From positions 744,001 to 808,000 of the forward strand of contig NZ_OZ026458.1 of assembly GCF_964019625.1 (NCBI RefSeq): a stretch of DNA of 64,000 bases. Reading direction: 5' to 3'. Of the stretch, positions 41,646 through 52,876 are shown piece by piece. The notes under the pieces were generated by a model. The model was not told where the DNA came from and made no database searches. It saw nothing but the letters and a program-made list of their open reading frames with translations. A program made the translations under genes and the position numbers. Every line of letters starts with the position of its first letter. Position 1 is the stretch's first letter. The stretch comes from Spiroplasma endosymbiont of Diplazon laetatorius. Its GTDB lineage: Bacteria > Bacillota_I > Bacilli_A > Mycoplasmatales > Mycoplasmataceae.

Positions 41646-44600
41646 TGTTAGAGGACGTTTTTTGATTTGTAGCATAGCTGCCATTCATCCAATATAAAGG
41701 ATTGCTCCTAAAATTAATGCAGACACAAATGGTATTCATGGCAATGATGGTAACGCAATCAGTACAGTGAATTTTGATCAAACAAATGATTGAATGAATT
41801 TTCAAACACCAACTGAAGCAATGAAAGCGAATATATAACTTATTGCAGCTCCACTAACATATTTACCCATAACCATTCAATTTATTTGACCATTTGTATA
41901 TCCAAGCGATCTCATAATTGTAATTACATTTATTGAATCTGTAATAATAATGTTCATAATTACGATTAGTAAAATTATCAATAGTACAACATCAATTAAA
42001 ATATACATTAACATAGCGCTTGTCATTTTTCCAAGAACTTGATCAATAACTGATTTTAGTATTGGTAAAGTTATAACCTGAGAATTCATAAAGAAATTTG
42101 TTGCCTTAGGGCTTTCAGGATTCATAATTGAAGGAGTAACAATGCTATCTAATCATTTTGTATTTTTTGAAGAAGCAATTGTATATGTGTCCCTAGAATA
42201 AATGAATGAATTTATTGATGCAGCAGGATTTGCTAAATCAACTGTACCTTCACTTGCATATTTTGTACTTACCAATGTATTGAACATTAAGTTTTTTTCA
42301 TTAAAACTACCATTAACTTTAGTTATAACAGTTTCATAGTCAGCATAAATGTCTTGCATTAATGTATCGTTTTCATTGATTGCCGCTACTTTAATAGTTA
42401 AAGGTATATTTTTACCAACAACAATATCAAAAGTATCTCCTATATTTTTATTTAAAACTTTTGATAATCTGTAAGAAATTATTGCATTTACAGAATCTGG
42501 ATTTATTTCTCTCAATTGATTTAATTGAGCTTCATTTACAGAATCTAGATTAACAACACTTCTTACATCTCCACCATATTCATTTGTTGTATCAATCAAT
42601 TTTATTACTGAGTGATCAATATCAACTTCACTATTATTTTCAATATGGTATGAAAGGAAAGTTTGTAAAGATTCTTTTTTACCATTGAAAATAATGTCAT
42701 TTACACTTATGAAAGAATTTACATTTTCTTTCATTTTTGCAAATGTACTTAGTAAAGAAAAGAAATGTGAACTTGGTGGGAAAAAGTTTTGATTACCAGC
42801 TTTTAAATTATTTTCACCAGACATAGCTGACAATAATTTTAATAAATATGATTTAAACTCTTCTGTGTCAGAACAACTACCCAAATATGGGTTAACCACT
42901 CCAAGTCCTGCACCAAAAGGAGAAATACAAGCCATTTTTCCAAAATCATTTAAAAATATTCCACCCATATTCTCTGGTGTTACTTGTCTTAGAGTTGTTA
43001 ATTCTTTATTTAATGGAGCCTTTTCTATTAATAAACTATAAGCTTTGAATGAATTTTCCATAATTTCGTTTGATGACGCATTAGGGTTTAATTCAATTCA
43101 CTTATCTCTAACAATAGAAGCTGCATCCAACACTTTTGTTAAATTAACTGTTGTTTGATATTTAGAACCCTCTTCTTGCGCTGCTTTTTTAATATAATTT
43201 TCAACAGTTTGTGAGTTTTCTATATCAATATTAGTAAATGAAATTCCATAATCTTCTTTTGTAACATCTTTTACAATTTTATCTTTTGATTTCAAAGGGA
43301 TTACTTTACTTAGATCGTAAGTGTGGTTAACCTCTTTTGTATAGATGTTATAACCACCTTCAATCATATTTTTAATAACAGGCATAGCTCTTAATTGTAA
43401 TGTAAATAAGAATGAACTGAAAACAAACAGTCCCATAATAAGTGCAAACTTACCTTTTCCAGCAGAAACAAAGGCGTGTTGCATTCTAAATGTAAATCCT
43501 TTATTTCTTTTTCTTAAAATAGTTAAAGTTATTCAATTTATTAAAGAATAAATAAGAGCTGGGAAGAATATTATTTTTAATATCAGCACTAAACCATCAA
43601 CTTTAGATTTTTTAGGTCCAACAGTCAATAAAGATAAAGCTCCTTCATTTAAGAATTTAAATATTATTAAATAACTTAAACCAGCAAATAATAATGGCAC
43701 TATTAAAATTAATACAGTTAAGAATAGTGGTGAAGCATATATAGTTTGATAATCAAAAACGACAAATGAGTTAAATTGTTTTGTAGCTGAATCTATTTGG
43801 AATGGGAAAGATAATAAATAACCTATCCCAATCCCGATAATCATTGTTAAAAATGTTTTTAAAGAGAACACTCATGTCAGCTCTTTTGTTGTATAACCCA
43901 ATGATTTGAATACCCCAAGTTGTTTTCTTGTGTTATTAATTTCTTTTTTAAGAACAAATAATATAAACATGAATCCTAAAGTAAATAATATTGATCCGAT
44001 AACAACATATATTCAAGTAATTATGTATAGACTAGTTAATTTATCTATTACACTATGAGCTTTAGGTTCTCTAAACATAGTTGTACCAGGAGTCATTATA
44101 GTTAATTTTTGATTATTTTTAGTATTTTGTTGTTCGTAAGATTCTAAACTTAAATTAGAGAATATTTCATTTAATTTATAGTTGTTATCATTTTTACTTA
44201 TGAAAACCTCAGTTCTTTTATCAAATTGAAACCCAGTTGAAGCTTCAACCTTGAAATAATCAGTTTGAAGTAATTCTTCATATAAATTATCTTTTTCATC
44301 AGAAAAGAAAGTATCACTTACAAAGATCTGTCCATAATCCTTTATAGAGTCAGTAAAACTACTGAATCCTATTGGTGTTAAAGTAGAATATTTTAAACCT
44401 ATTCCAACAATAGTAAATTCACCTGTTTTTAAATCAGAAGAACCTTCATATGGAGTGTCAACTCCCAATAAAACCTTGTCTCCTATTTTTTTATTTTGAT
44501 TTTTAGCATATGAGTCACTTACTATGATCTCATTATTTTTTAAAGGCATTCTACCTTTTTGCAAAATAACATTATTAATATTTAAATTGTCATCTCCACT

Positions 44601-45338
44601 TAAAGAAGTTGCATTTGAAATGTTATAAACAAAATGCTCAGAGCTTGTGTTGCTTTTTTTCATTTTGATATTAGCATTCATAAATTTTTCATATTTAAAT
44701 GCACCTTTTGATTCAATTTCTATTTGGTCCAATATTGAATAAACTATGTAATTTTTAACACTTCTGTTTGTAAATGAAAAAGTTTCTTTGTTGTTTATTT
44801 CATCCATTGCTTCTTTGGTGAAAATATTACCAACTTCTAATTCAACATTATCGTTCTGTTCAGTTGCAAAAAATTTAGTTTTAACTTTATCACCATAGTT
44901 TTCATAAAATCATAAAAGATTTTTTACTGCAGAAATAGTTTCTTGTTTTTTTAATTCTTCAATATTCTCTTGTGTTTTTTGATCTTCAAGAATATCATCT
45001 ACATATTGATTTACTATTGATTTAGTTTCTGGTGTTATTCATGAACCTTGTGGTCCAGCAAACTTCAAATCCATGCTTTCATAATTAAATTTAAAATCTT
45101 TATCTTCTCAAATGTAAGAATATAAAAATTCTTCTTCAAGTTTACCTCCACCTTGTCATTGTTCTTGTCAAAAGTTTGTTTCTTTTTTAATAGAAGAAGC
45201 TTTAAATGACAACTGCAATGGTGTAGATAACATACCAAATATAAGCATAGTAAATATCATTAGAAACACAATTGTTCCCAAAGTTTCTACTCAAGCCTTA
45301 ATAAAGGCTTTCATATAAGATTTAAAAATGTTTTTCAT
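41631..45338 (-). CDS. FtsX/MacB-like ABC transporter permease, very large
   Basis: A 1235-residue membrane protein read through many TGA(Trp) codons. Layout: N-terminal helix (about 15-37), a large external domain (40-440), a three-helix group (443-600) with the FtsX-type loop FKSLGYTTKEL, another helix (631-650), a second external domain (660-1095), then helices from 1110 to the end with IMRSLGYTNGQI. Duplicated FtsX domains with big external loops are typical of Mollicutes permeases of this class, which may handle lipids, lipoproteins or surface proteins. No ATPase gene lies beside it. ATG 45338 follows AAAGGAAT. Confidence 0.88.
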
Positions 45339-45365
45339 TTTTTTATTCCTTTCTAGTTAAAATTT

Positions 45366-46118
45366 TTAAAAAAATGAAATAACTGGTGGACATTCCCCTT
45401 TTAGTTCTATATTTAAAAAATTACTTCTTTTAATAGAAATTATATTTTTTTGATCTAAATCATATGAATGCATTCTTATTATTTTTGTTTTATAAAAATT
45501 TAAAATTATTTCTTTAACTTGAGAAAATTTTATTGATAAGTAATTGATGAATTTAATAAATATGAAATAAAGTTTTGAACTTAATTTAGCAACACTTATC
45601 TTTCCTAGTTTAGTTTTTCTAACTAATTTAAGTATTGCAAATATAACTATAACACTGACAAATTCAAAAGCAGCAAAAGTAATTAAAGATAAAATCATTT
45701 TTCTGATAACAACAATTTTATTCATTTCAAAATCAGCTTCAACACCATTTGAAGCAAGACAAACAAATATCATAAAGGCAGATATTCCCAATACCAAGTA
45801 AGTTGTTGGGTTCAATTCTACCTTAATTTTATTTATTAATTCATCAAATAGTTCTTTATTTATTTGGCTCAGTTTTACTCTTTTTAAGTAATTTAAAGTT
45901 GAGATGTAATTTATTAATTTATAAAAATATACAAACATAACAAAAAAACCTATATCAAATAAACCAAAAGTTATTAAGTAGTTAGATATAGCAATATCAT
46001 TTGTTATACAAAACTTAATTATTGCCATAGAACAGAAAATAGAAAGCATTGTTATTATTAAGTTAACAACAACATAAAAAACCGCTCTATCTTTGTTGTT
46101 TTTGGCTAAAAACCTCAT
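45366..46118 (-). CDS. Polytopic membrane protein, unknown
   Basis: A 250-residue protein with about four or five hydrophobic helices (near 13-36, 44-70, 104-126, 138-166) and basic loops. The last 40 residues include HSYDLDQKN and end in PPVISFF. It starts at ATG 46118 after GAGGAAAG and lies 27 bases upstream of the FtsX-like permease, so the two are probably co-transcribed. I do not recognise the family; a partner of the permease is a reasonable guess from position only. Confidence 0.75.
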   Translation of the reverse strand: MRFLAKNNKDRAVFYVVVNLIITMLSIFCSMAIIKFCITNDIAISNYLITFGLFDIGFFVMFVYFYKLINYISTLNYLKRVKLSQINKELFDELINKIKVELNPTTYLVLGISAFMIFVCLASNGVEADFEMNKIVVIRKMILSLITFAAFEFVSVIVIFAILKLVRKTKLGKISVAKLSSKLYFIFIKFINYLSIKFSQVKEIILNFYKTKIIRMHSYDLDQKNIISIKRSNFLNIELKGECPPVISFF

Positions 46119-46164
46119 ATGCTTTCCTCTTTTCTAAAATCATTTTTAATTATAACTCATTAAT

Positions 46165-46196
46165 AATAAAAAAATGATTCACTAGGAATCATTTTT
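46165..46196 (-). terminator. Terminator of fakA
   Basis: Stem AAATGATTC/GAATCATTT (46172-46194) followed on the minus strand by a T run, three bases past the fakA stop. Confidence 0.85.
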
Positions 46197-46198
46197 AA

Positions 46199-47842
46199 TT
46201 ATTCTATACCAATAATAAATGAGTATACTTCTTGTTGTCCATCAATTACTTCATACTCAACATCGTGGTTTTCATCTAAGTATTTACGTAAGTCACTGAT
46301 ATCTTTAAATGATGCATCTTGTCCAGTAAATATTGTTAAAATTTCAGTTTTTGATGTAATGAATTTTGACAATGATTTTGTAAAGACATCATTAAGTGTT
46401 TTTGCAGATATTGTGATTTTTTTATCAGCTGTCATCATATATTCGCCAGTTTTAATGTTAATTCCATCAAGAGTTGCATCTCTTGCTGCTTTGTTAATTG
46501 AAACAGAAACAACGTTTTTCAATGCTTTAGCGATATTTGATTCATTTCTTTTTGCACTTTCATCAGTGTCTAAGTTTAAGTATGCTGTCATACCTTGTGG
46601 TATTGTTTTTGTTTCAATAACAACCACTTTAGACATTTTTTCTAAATCTTTTGCTTGTTTTGCAGCTAATAATACGTTTGAATCGTTAGGGAATAAGTAA
46701 ACTGTTTTAGCATCAACTGCTTCAATAGCTTTAATAAAGTCTTTTGTTGAAGGGTTCATTTTTGCCCCTCCATCAATAACATAGTCAAAACTCAATTCAT
46801 TTTTGAAGTAGTCTTGCATCCCTTTTGATCTAACAACAGCAATTGTAGCAACTTCATTTTTCAATGTACGTTGTTTTTGAGCTGTTGATCTAGCTGATGA
46901 TTCATCAGCAGTGTTAGCAACATGCTTGTCAGCTTGTAATGTCATGTTTTCAGCTTTAATAGTTCTGAACTCACCGAATTGTTGCAAGTATGATAATACT
47001 TGTCCTGGCATCAATGCATGAGTATGTATTTTTAAAATATCTCCATCGACAACCGCAACGATTGATGTATTACCATATTGTTCGAATGTATTTCTTACTG
47101 TATCTACTTGTAATTTATCGATATATTCTTCATTAAGCATAACGATAGCTTCAGTACAGTAACCAAATTCATCTTCAATGGCCATTTCAATATTAGCCCC
47201 TGTATTTTCTTCAAGTTTTTTTAATTTAGCGATAGGTTTTAATTTTTGAATGTAGTATTGCATTCCTTCGAAAAACTTAACTAAACCATAACCACCACTA
47301 TCAACAACACCAACCTCTTTTAAAGCAGGTAATAATTCTGGTGTTCTTTCTAATGATTGATTAGCAGCCACTACTACTTTATCTCAGAAATCATCTGGAG
47401 TTAGTTCTTCGTTAATAGTACTTACAAATTCGCTTGTTTCACGAATAACAGTTAAAATAGTTCCTTCAACTGGCTTCATAACAGCTGCATATGCAACTTC
47501 TTTAGCCATTGCAAAAGATACTTTTCAAGTTTCTAGATCCAAGTTTTCTTTGTCTTTCATACCATTTGAAAAACCTTTGATAATTTGAGAGAAGATAACA
47601 CCCGAGTTTCCACGAGCCCCCATAATCAGACCTCTAGAAAATTTACTCATTAATGAGCCAACTTTTTCAAAATCTTCATTTTCAATTTCCGCATATCCAT
47701 TGGTACAAGTTAAATTCATGTTTGTTCCTGTATCACCATCTGGTACAGGGAAAACGTTCAACTTATCTATGTGTGGATAATTATTGTATAAATTATTAAC
47801 CCCACTAGTTATCATACCCTTTAAAATTTGTGCGTCTTTCAT
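46199..47842 (-). CDS. fakA: Fatty acid kinase subunit FakA (DAK2-domain protein, YloV)
   Basis: A 547-residue protein with an N-terminal DAK2 (DhaL-like) kinase domain: FPVPDGDTGTNMNLT, GARGNSGVIFSQI and DSGGYGLV bind ADP-Mg. A middle region and a C-terminal FakA domain follow. With a FakB partner (not seen here) it phosphorylates exogenous fatty acids to acyl-phosphate for PlsY. The start was set at ATG 47842 after GAGGGTG, not the ATG 13 codons upstream. The partner Asp23-like gene lies just upstream, as in B. subtilis yloU-yloV. Confidence 0.94.
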
Positions 47843-47895
47843 AGTATTGTCACCCTCTAAACTATATTGTTTCCTTATCATTTAAAATAAAAAAA

Positions 47896-47923
47896 TGATA
47901 AAAAATTGCAAATCTATATTTGC
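47896..47923 (-). terminator. Terminator between the Asp23 gene and fakA
   Basis: Minus strand stem GCAAAT/ATTTGC (47908-47923) followed by AATTTTTT. It may only partly stop transcription into fakA, as the two genes usually go together. Confidence 0.6.
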
Positions 47924-47960
47924 CAGATCATAAGCTGATGCCTAAAAATAAAAATATTGC

Positions 47961-48272
47961 CTAAAGAACAATAAGATCATCTACAGTAACATCAACAATA
48001 TAATTTCGCACGAATTGTGAAAGTTTTTCCAACTCGTACTTTACACGTATTTGAACTTCCTTGACAACGTCACGTATATTAACTCCATTGATTAGAATAA
48101 TGTGCACTTTAACACTATCAGTGATATCAGCTGATGTTAACTCAACCGCTTTTGAAATATCTTCTGTTTTTAATTCAGACTCTGTTTTAGCTGCAAAGTT
48201 TGCAAAAGAAGCAACACCAGGTACTGTAACAACAGCATTTGAAATTGATTCTAAAATAGCTTTATCTATCAT
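47961..48272 (-). CDS. Asp23/Gls24 family protein (YloU-like)
   Basis: A 103-residue alkaline-shock-protein family member. The pattern begins with ISNAVVTVPGVASFA and continues with HIILINGVNIRDVVKEVQIRVKYEL, as in YloU. Such proteins coat or anchor to the membrane; the partner gene is fakA. The start was set at ATG 48272, six bases after GGAGG, not the upstream ATG which lies on the ribosome site. Confidence 0.88.
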   Translation of the reverse strand: MIDKAILESISNAVVTVPGVASFANFAAKTESELKTEDISKAVELTSADITDSVKVHIILINGVNIRDVVKEVQIRVKYELEKLSQFVRNYIVDVTVDDLIVL

Positions 48273-48446
48273 AAGGTCCTCCATTAAAAATTAATATATT
48301 AGTGCTTTTATCTAATTCAGGCAACACGTTGATCATGATGTCACGTTTCAAACTAGTACAAAATTATTTTACACTAATACAAATAATAATTAAACTAATA
48401 ACATATAAAAGTTAAAATATTTCCAAATAATAATTTCAATATTTTG

Positions 48447-48475
48447 TTGTATTTTCAATTGAATTATTATATTAT
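48447..48475 (+). promoter_or_regulatory. rpmB promoter
   Basis: TTGTAT (48447-48452) and TATTAT (48470-48475), spacer 17, about 22 bases before the rpmB ATG. The rest of 48273-48497 is A/T-rich divergent promoter DNA with a partial palindrome around ATCATGAT (about 48331) and nothing else I can name. Confidence 0.5.
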
Positions 48476-48497
48476 TTATAAGTCTGAGGTGAAAAAT

Positions 48498-48698
48498 ATG
48501 GCAAGAAAAGACGGTTTAACAGGTAAAGGTCCTTTGTCAGGTAATTCAAGATCACATGCTATGAATGCCAACAAAAGAAAATGAAACCTTAACTTACAGA
48601 AAGTTCAAGTTATGGATGAAAATGGTAAAGTTATGACTTTAAAAGTTTCAGCCAGAACACTTAGAACTTTGAAAAAAAACAATCAGTTAGCAAAATAA
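48498..48698 (+). CDS. rpmB: Ribosomal protein bL28
   Basis: A 66-residue basic protein. [19 protein letters not shown] matches the L28 N-terminal core, followed by [10 protein letters not shown] and the C-terminal [11 protein letters not shown]. Read through one TGA(Trp). Start ATG 48498 after GAGGTG. A single-gene unit between its promoter and a hairpin terminator. Confidence 0.97.
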
Positions 48699-48711
48699 AC
48701 TACAATAAATC

Positions 48712-48738
48712 AAGAAACTCATAGAAGTTTCTTTTTTT
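48712..48738 (+). terminator. rpmB terminator
   Basis: Stem AGAAACT/AGTTTCT (48713-48732) followed by seven T. Confidence 0.85.
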
Positions 48739-48762
48739 GTATATATAATTAAAAGTGGTTAT

Positions 48763-48845
48763 GCCCTCTTGGCGGAATTGGTAGACGCAGCAGACTCAAA
48801 ATCTGCCGAGAAATCGTATCGGTTCGACTCCGATAGAGGGCACCA
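48763..48845 (+). tRNA. tRNA-Leu (anticodon CAA)
   Basis: Acceptor strands GCCCTCT and AGAGGGC, D-arm with GGTAGACGCAG, anticodon loop CTCAAAA (anticodon CAA, reading UUG), a long class II variable arm and T-loop GTTCGACTC, with discriminator A and an encoded CCA. A TATAAT at 48744-48749 lies about 14 bases upstream. A strong hairpin terminator follows. Confidence 0.95.
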
Positions 48846-48854
48846 ATAAGAAAT

Positions 48855-48890
48855 AAAAACAGGATACTTTTGGTATCCTGTTTTTATTTT
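48855..48890. terminator. Strong terminator after tRNA-Leu, also facing thiN
   Basis: 13-bp stem AAAAACAGGATAC/GTATCCTGTTTTT with a five-base loop and T-rich flank; the A-rich upstream arm allows it to work for thiN on the minus strand too. Confidence 0.85.
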
Positions 48891-49501
48891 GTCATTATTA
48901 TTATTGTCTCTTCTTTTACTTTTATTTTTCCATTTACATAAGGTATAAATTGGTTTGAGTAAGCAAATGAGTTAAAAGCTTCTAACTTGACGTTTTCTAC
49001 TTCATATTTCATATCTTTTACACTTATTTCATTATCCTTTAAACAGAATAGAGATATATAAGTAAAATCTTGATACTTATCAAATTCAATTTCGTTTTCA
49101 CCTATATTTAATTTGAATATTACAGAATCATCATTAATGATTCTTACATTATTTTTAAAAACATATTCAATTATAGTAAGGTTCATATCATATCTTTTTG
49201 TAGGTTTAACAACCATTGTTATGTCTTTATAGTTTTTTTCTCTTAAATAATTAATAGTTGCAATTCCATCTAAATAATCTTTTTCTGGATTGAATTGAAT
49301 AAATTCCTTTGTTTTTGACTTAATTAAATTTAATTCTTCGTCTGTTACTTGATCAAAATCAGACATAGCAATATCAATTTGTATCTCCTTATTTATTAAA
49401 TCCAAACATCCTCTTTCAACACCGATAATTGTGTGATTTTCAACAAAAGGTTTTAGATTTAATTCTGTGCTAGAAATTACAATTAAAGCTTTATCCTTCA
49501 A
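48884..49501 (-). CDS. thiN: Thiamine pyrophosphokinase
   Basis: A 205-residue thiamine diphosphokinase that makes thiamine pyrophosphate from thiamine and ATP. The family pattern is present but diverged: GVERGCLDL, then IAMSDFDQV (usually GDFDS), then PEKDYLDG (usually EKDxTD). Overlaps the rpe stop by 11 bases; last gene of kinase-rsgA-rpe-thiN. Confidence 0.87.
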   Translation of the reverse strand: MKDKALIVISSTELNLKPFVENHTIIGVERGCLDLINKEIQIDIAMSDFDQVTDEELNLIKSKTKEFIQFNPEKDYLDGIATINYLREKNYKDITMVVKPTKRYDMNLTIIEYVFKNNVRIINDDSVIFKLNIGENEIEFDKYQDFTYISLFCLKDNEISVKDMKYEVENVKLEAFNSFAYSNQFIPYVNGKIKVKEETIIIMTK

Positions 49502-50165
49502 GTTTTAAAACCCTCTCTTCAATATCTAAAACATTTTTACCAACTAAATAACTTCCAGCAACAATCATATCAACACCAGCCTTTTGTACAAGTTTGTATG
49601 TTTCTTCATTTATTCCACCATCGACTTGAATTAAATAATTGTAGTTATTTTTTTCTCTTAATTCTTTTAGTTTAATTATCTTGTCTAAAGAACTTTCTAT
49701 AAAACTTTGTCCCCCAAATCCCGGATGAACACTCATAACTAAAACATTTTGAATTTTATTAAGATATTTTTCTATTTTAGAAACTTCAGTATCTGGATTA
49801 ATAGATAAAGAACATTTTAAATCATTGCTTTTACAAAATTCTATAAATTCCTCTATTTGATTTTCATCAAGAGCCTCATAGTGCATTGTTATTTGTTCAA
49901 CATTTTTCATAACAAAAGGTTTCAAATAGTCGTTAATACTAAAACCTATAACTTTAACCATTAAGTGTAGGTCCATTTTGAAATCATACTCACTTACTAT
50001 GTCAGACAATATTTTTGGTCCAAAAGACAAGTTTGGTACAAAGTTATAATCCATAACATCATAGTGAATTCATTCTATTTTTGCATCTTTTAACTTATCC
50101 AAGTCAGATTTTAAATTAAGAAAATCAGCTGTAAGTATGCTTGGAGCAACTATATATTTTTTCAT
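49491..50165 (-). CDS. rpe: Ribulose-phosphate 3-epimerase
   Basis: A 224-residue TIM-barrel enzyme of the pentose phosphate pathway, converting ribulose 5-phosphate and xylulose 5-phosphate. APSILTADF, MDYNFVPNLSFGP, VMSVHPGFGGQSF and QVDGGINEET carry the metal and phosphate ligands. Read through one TGA(Trp). Start ATG 50165, coupled to the rsgA stop (TAATG). Confidence 0.96.
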
Positions 50166-51055
50166 TAATATTTTCTCCTTTTGTTTTGTTCTTCAATTTC
50201 TGCTTGTACTTTTACATAATCGTTATATATGAAATCTGGAAATTCTTTATTTTCTACAGCTTTTACAACTTGACAACCAGGTGTGTTATTTATATGTAAA
50301 CAATTATTAAATTTACAGTTGACTTCTTTAAAGAAGAACATGCTTGAAGCAATATCTTCAGCACTTATTTCTTTGTATTCAAATGATGAAAACCCTGGAG
50401 TATCACCAATTAAAGCATCTTTGTACATAAATAATTCATTTTTAGTTGTTGTATGTTTACCCCTATTCAATGCCTTTGATATTTCTTGAGTTTTTTCAAA
50501 TAAATCAGGAATTATATGATTTAAAGTTGTTGATTTACCAGCTCCAGTTTGACCTGTAAATACAGATGTTTTAGATTCTAAACACTTAAGAAAAGCCATT
50601 CATTCTTTGTCGGTTTCAATCATGTTATTTATCAAATAAGTTTCATAACCCAAATCTTTATAAGATTTAGCCTTTACCAATTCTTCATCATCTTTGTTTG
50701 TTAAGTCAACTTTAGTAAACGCCAAAACAGGCTTTATTCCTAAAGACTCTACAAAAAATAAATATTTATTCAAAGTGTAAGTGTTTAATAAAGGGTCTCT
50801 AAGAGATGTAATTATAACAACTTGATCAATATTTGAAATTCTGGGTCTATAAAGTTCATTAGTTCTTTCTAAAATGTTGGTCAAAGAACCTTTAAAGTTT
50901 TCTTGATCAATTATTTCAAACTCAACATAGTCTCCAGTTGTTGGTTTATTATTACTGTGTCTTATTTTTCCTGTAGCTTTACATTCATACAAGTTTTCTT
51001 CAAACAAAACATAAGCATATTCACTTAAGATTTTTAAAATAATACCTTTATTCAT
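50165..51055 (-). CDS. rsgA: Ribosome small-subunit GTPase RsgA
   Basis: A 296-residue circularly permuted GTPase for late 30S maturation. N-terminal OB-fold (about 1-75), then TKVDL (G4), TGQTGAGKSTTLN (G1), a G2 TTK region, DTPGFSSF (G3), and a C-terminal zinc domain with C-x-n-CLHxxxxxxC (FNNCLHINNTPGCQV). It neighbours kinase, phosphatase, rpe and thiN as in Firmicutes. Confidence 0.96.
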
Positions 51056-51056
51056 C

Positions 51057-52067
51057 TTATAACACCATAACCAATACTAAAGTGACAATCAAAGCCACAA
51101 ATATAGACAAGAATCAAGCAAAGAACATAGTTCTAGCTCTTGAAGGTAACTTATCATAAGCTGTTCCTACTTTAATTGTTTTTTGACCATCATTCATATT
51201 TATAGTTACTTTTTTGTGATAAATATAAGGTTTTGGATTATCTGTACTTTTTATTTTTAAAAGTTCTCTTTTAACTTCATCCACAGATTCAAATCTATTC
51301 ATAGGTTCTTTTTCAATCATTTTTAATATTAGATTTTCTAGACTTTGAGGAATTGCTGGATTTATCAATCGAGGACTTGTAGGAGTTTCTTTTAAGTGTT
51401 TTGCTGCAATTTTTGGTGCTTCTTTTGCAATAAAAGGTGCAGTACCAGTTGCAAATTCATATAACATTATACCTAATGAATAAATATCACTTTGTGGTGA
51501 TGGAGATTGTGCTGCAATTATTTCTGGAGGCATGTACTTAGGAGTACCAATAGCTTTATTTGTTTCAGTAGACTTACCTTCCATTACAGAGATACCAAAG
51601 TCTCCTAATTTAACTTCTCCAGATTGAGTAAGCAAAACATTATCAGGCTTAATATCTCTGTGAATTATTCTTAATTTGTGAGCCTCTGATAAGGCATCAC
51701 ATATTCTTGAAAAATAATATTTCAATTCTTTTAAAGTCATTGAACCAAATTCTTGGTATTTATCTTTTAATGTTCCACCCTCAACACACTCAAGAATAAT
51801 AAATCATTCTTCTCCTTGTTGGATAATATCAAATAGCTTTACCACATAAGGATTTGATCCTAATTTAGCAAAAGCTTCTTTTTCTATTTCAAATCTTTCT
51901 TGACCAACTGGTTTAATAACAATTTCTGGAGCAACAACTTTTACAGCAACAATGGTTTTTGTGAATAAGTCATATGCTTTGAAAACAGATGCCATACCAC
52001 CTTTACCAAGCTGATTTATAACTTCATATCTGTCATTTATTAATGATCCTGGTTCATAATTACTCAT
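51057..52067 (-). CDS. prkC: Membrane-anchored Ser/Thr protein kinase (PrkC/StkP type, no PASTA)
   Basis: A 336-residue Hanks-type kinase. Gly-rich loop LGKGGMASVF, catalytic Lys in VAVKVV, HRDIKPDN, DFG and the APE-equivalent PPE are seen; the kinase domain covers about 10-280. One membrane helix lies at the C-terminus (about 315-335), and there is no extracellular PASTA domain, fitting a wall-less cell. It is separated from the phosphatase gene by a terminator and 50 bases, and the ATG has AAGGAG. Confidence 0.95.
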
Positions 52068-52098
52068 ATAGTTTGCTCCTTTAACAATAATATAATAA

Positions 52099-52128
52099 CA
52101 AAAAAAGCAGAGTTAAATTACTCTGCTT
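52099..52128 (-). terminator. Terminator between the PP2C phosphatase and kinase genes
   Basis: Stem AGCAGAGT/ACTCTGCT (52106-52127) followed on the minus strand by seven T; the phosphatase stop codon is in the hairpin. The partners are thus not in one simple transcript unless there is read-through. Confidence 0.8.
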
Positions 52129-52876
52129 CAATAATTAGAATTGATAAGTTGTCAGTTGAAATGTTATCTTTAGCATCCTCAACAATTAAATGTGCTTTGT
52201 CTTTTAATTTAACTTTTGGGTTACTTAATGTTGAAGCTGTTATTTCTTCATCCATGTAATCGTGAACTCCATCAGTTGTTAACATATAGATACCTTCTTG
52301 GTTTTCAATGAAGTATGTATCTATTCTTAAAGTTTTTTGTGGTCCTAATGCACTTGTAAGAACTTTTCAAAATGTGAAGTCGTTTGCTTTTTCGTAAACT
52401 CCTGACATTTGAATGTCTTTTCTTTCTGCTTCAGGTGTTGAGTTTCATAGGTTTTGGTCTTGAGTAATTTGGAATAAACCATCATTTACAAGTTTGTAAG
52501 TTCTTGAATCTCCAACATTAATAACAAATCCACCAACACTTGTGAATAGTATTGCTGTTAATGTTGTTCCCATATCTCTTGTTTCAAATCTTTCGTTTGA
52601 ATATTCAACCATTTCTGTAAGAATGTTATTTACACAACTTCTTAATCATCTGTTAACTTCTTTTTGATTTAAGTTTGAAAAATCTTGCTCATTGAAATAT
52701 TCAATAAATTTTTCAACAGCTATTTTTGAAGCAACTTCACCATAGGCGTGTCCACCCATACCATCACAAACAACTCCAAGAGCTTCTCCTGATTTTTTTG
52801 TTGCAAAATCAAGATTATCTTGGTTTGATTTTCTATAGTTACCTATATCTGTAAGTATTGCACTTTTAAATTTCAT
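52118..52876 (-). CDS. prpC: PP2C-family protein phosphatase (PrpC/Stp)
   Basis: A 252-residue metal-dependent Ser/Thr phosphatase, opposing the adjacent kinase. Motifs: RKSNQDN (metal Asp), CDGMGGHAYGEVAS, and further on GDSRTYK and a TTDGVHD-type block. Read through several TGA(Trp). Overlaps the rlmN stop by 11 bases, so it is coupled to rlmN. Confidence 0.94.

Noticed and set aside
41593-41805. A separate 70-residue gene at the 3' end of the FtsX-like permease
   Set aside because: It is in another frame of the permease, which reads on through TGA codons to a TAG at 41631.
48320-48350. Palindrome around ATCATGAT as a terminator or operator
   Set aside because: The arms pair poorly beyond the eight-base core and there is no T run, so it was not called.
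50165-51055. Two genes instead of one rsgA
   Set aside because: The split is a single TGA(Trp); joining gives the full circularly permuted GTPase.
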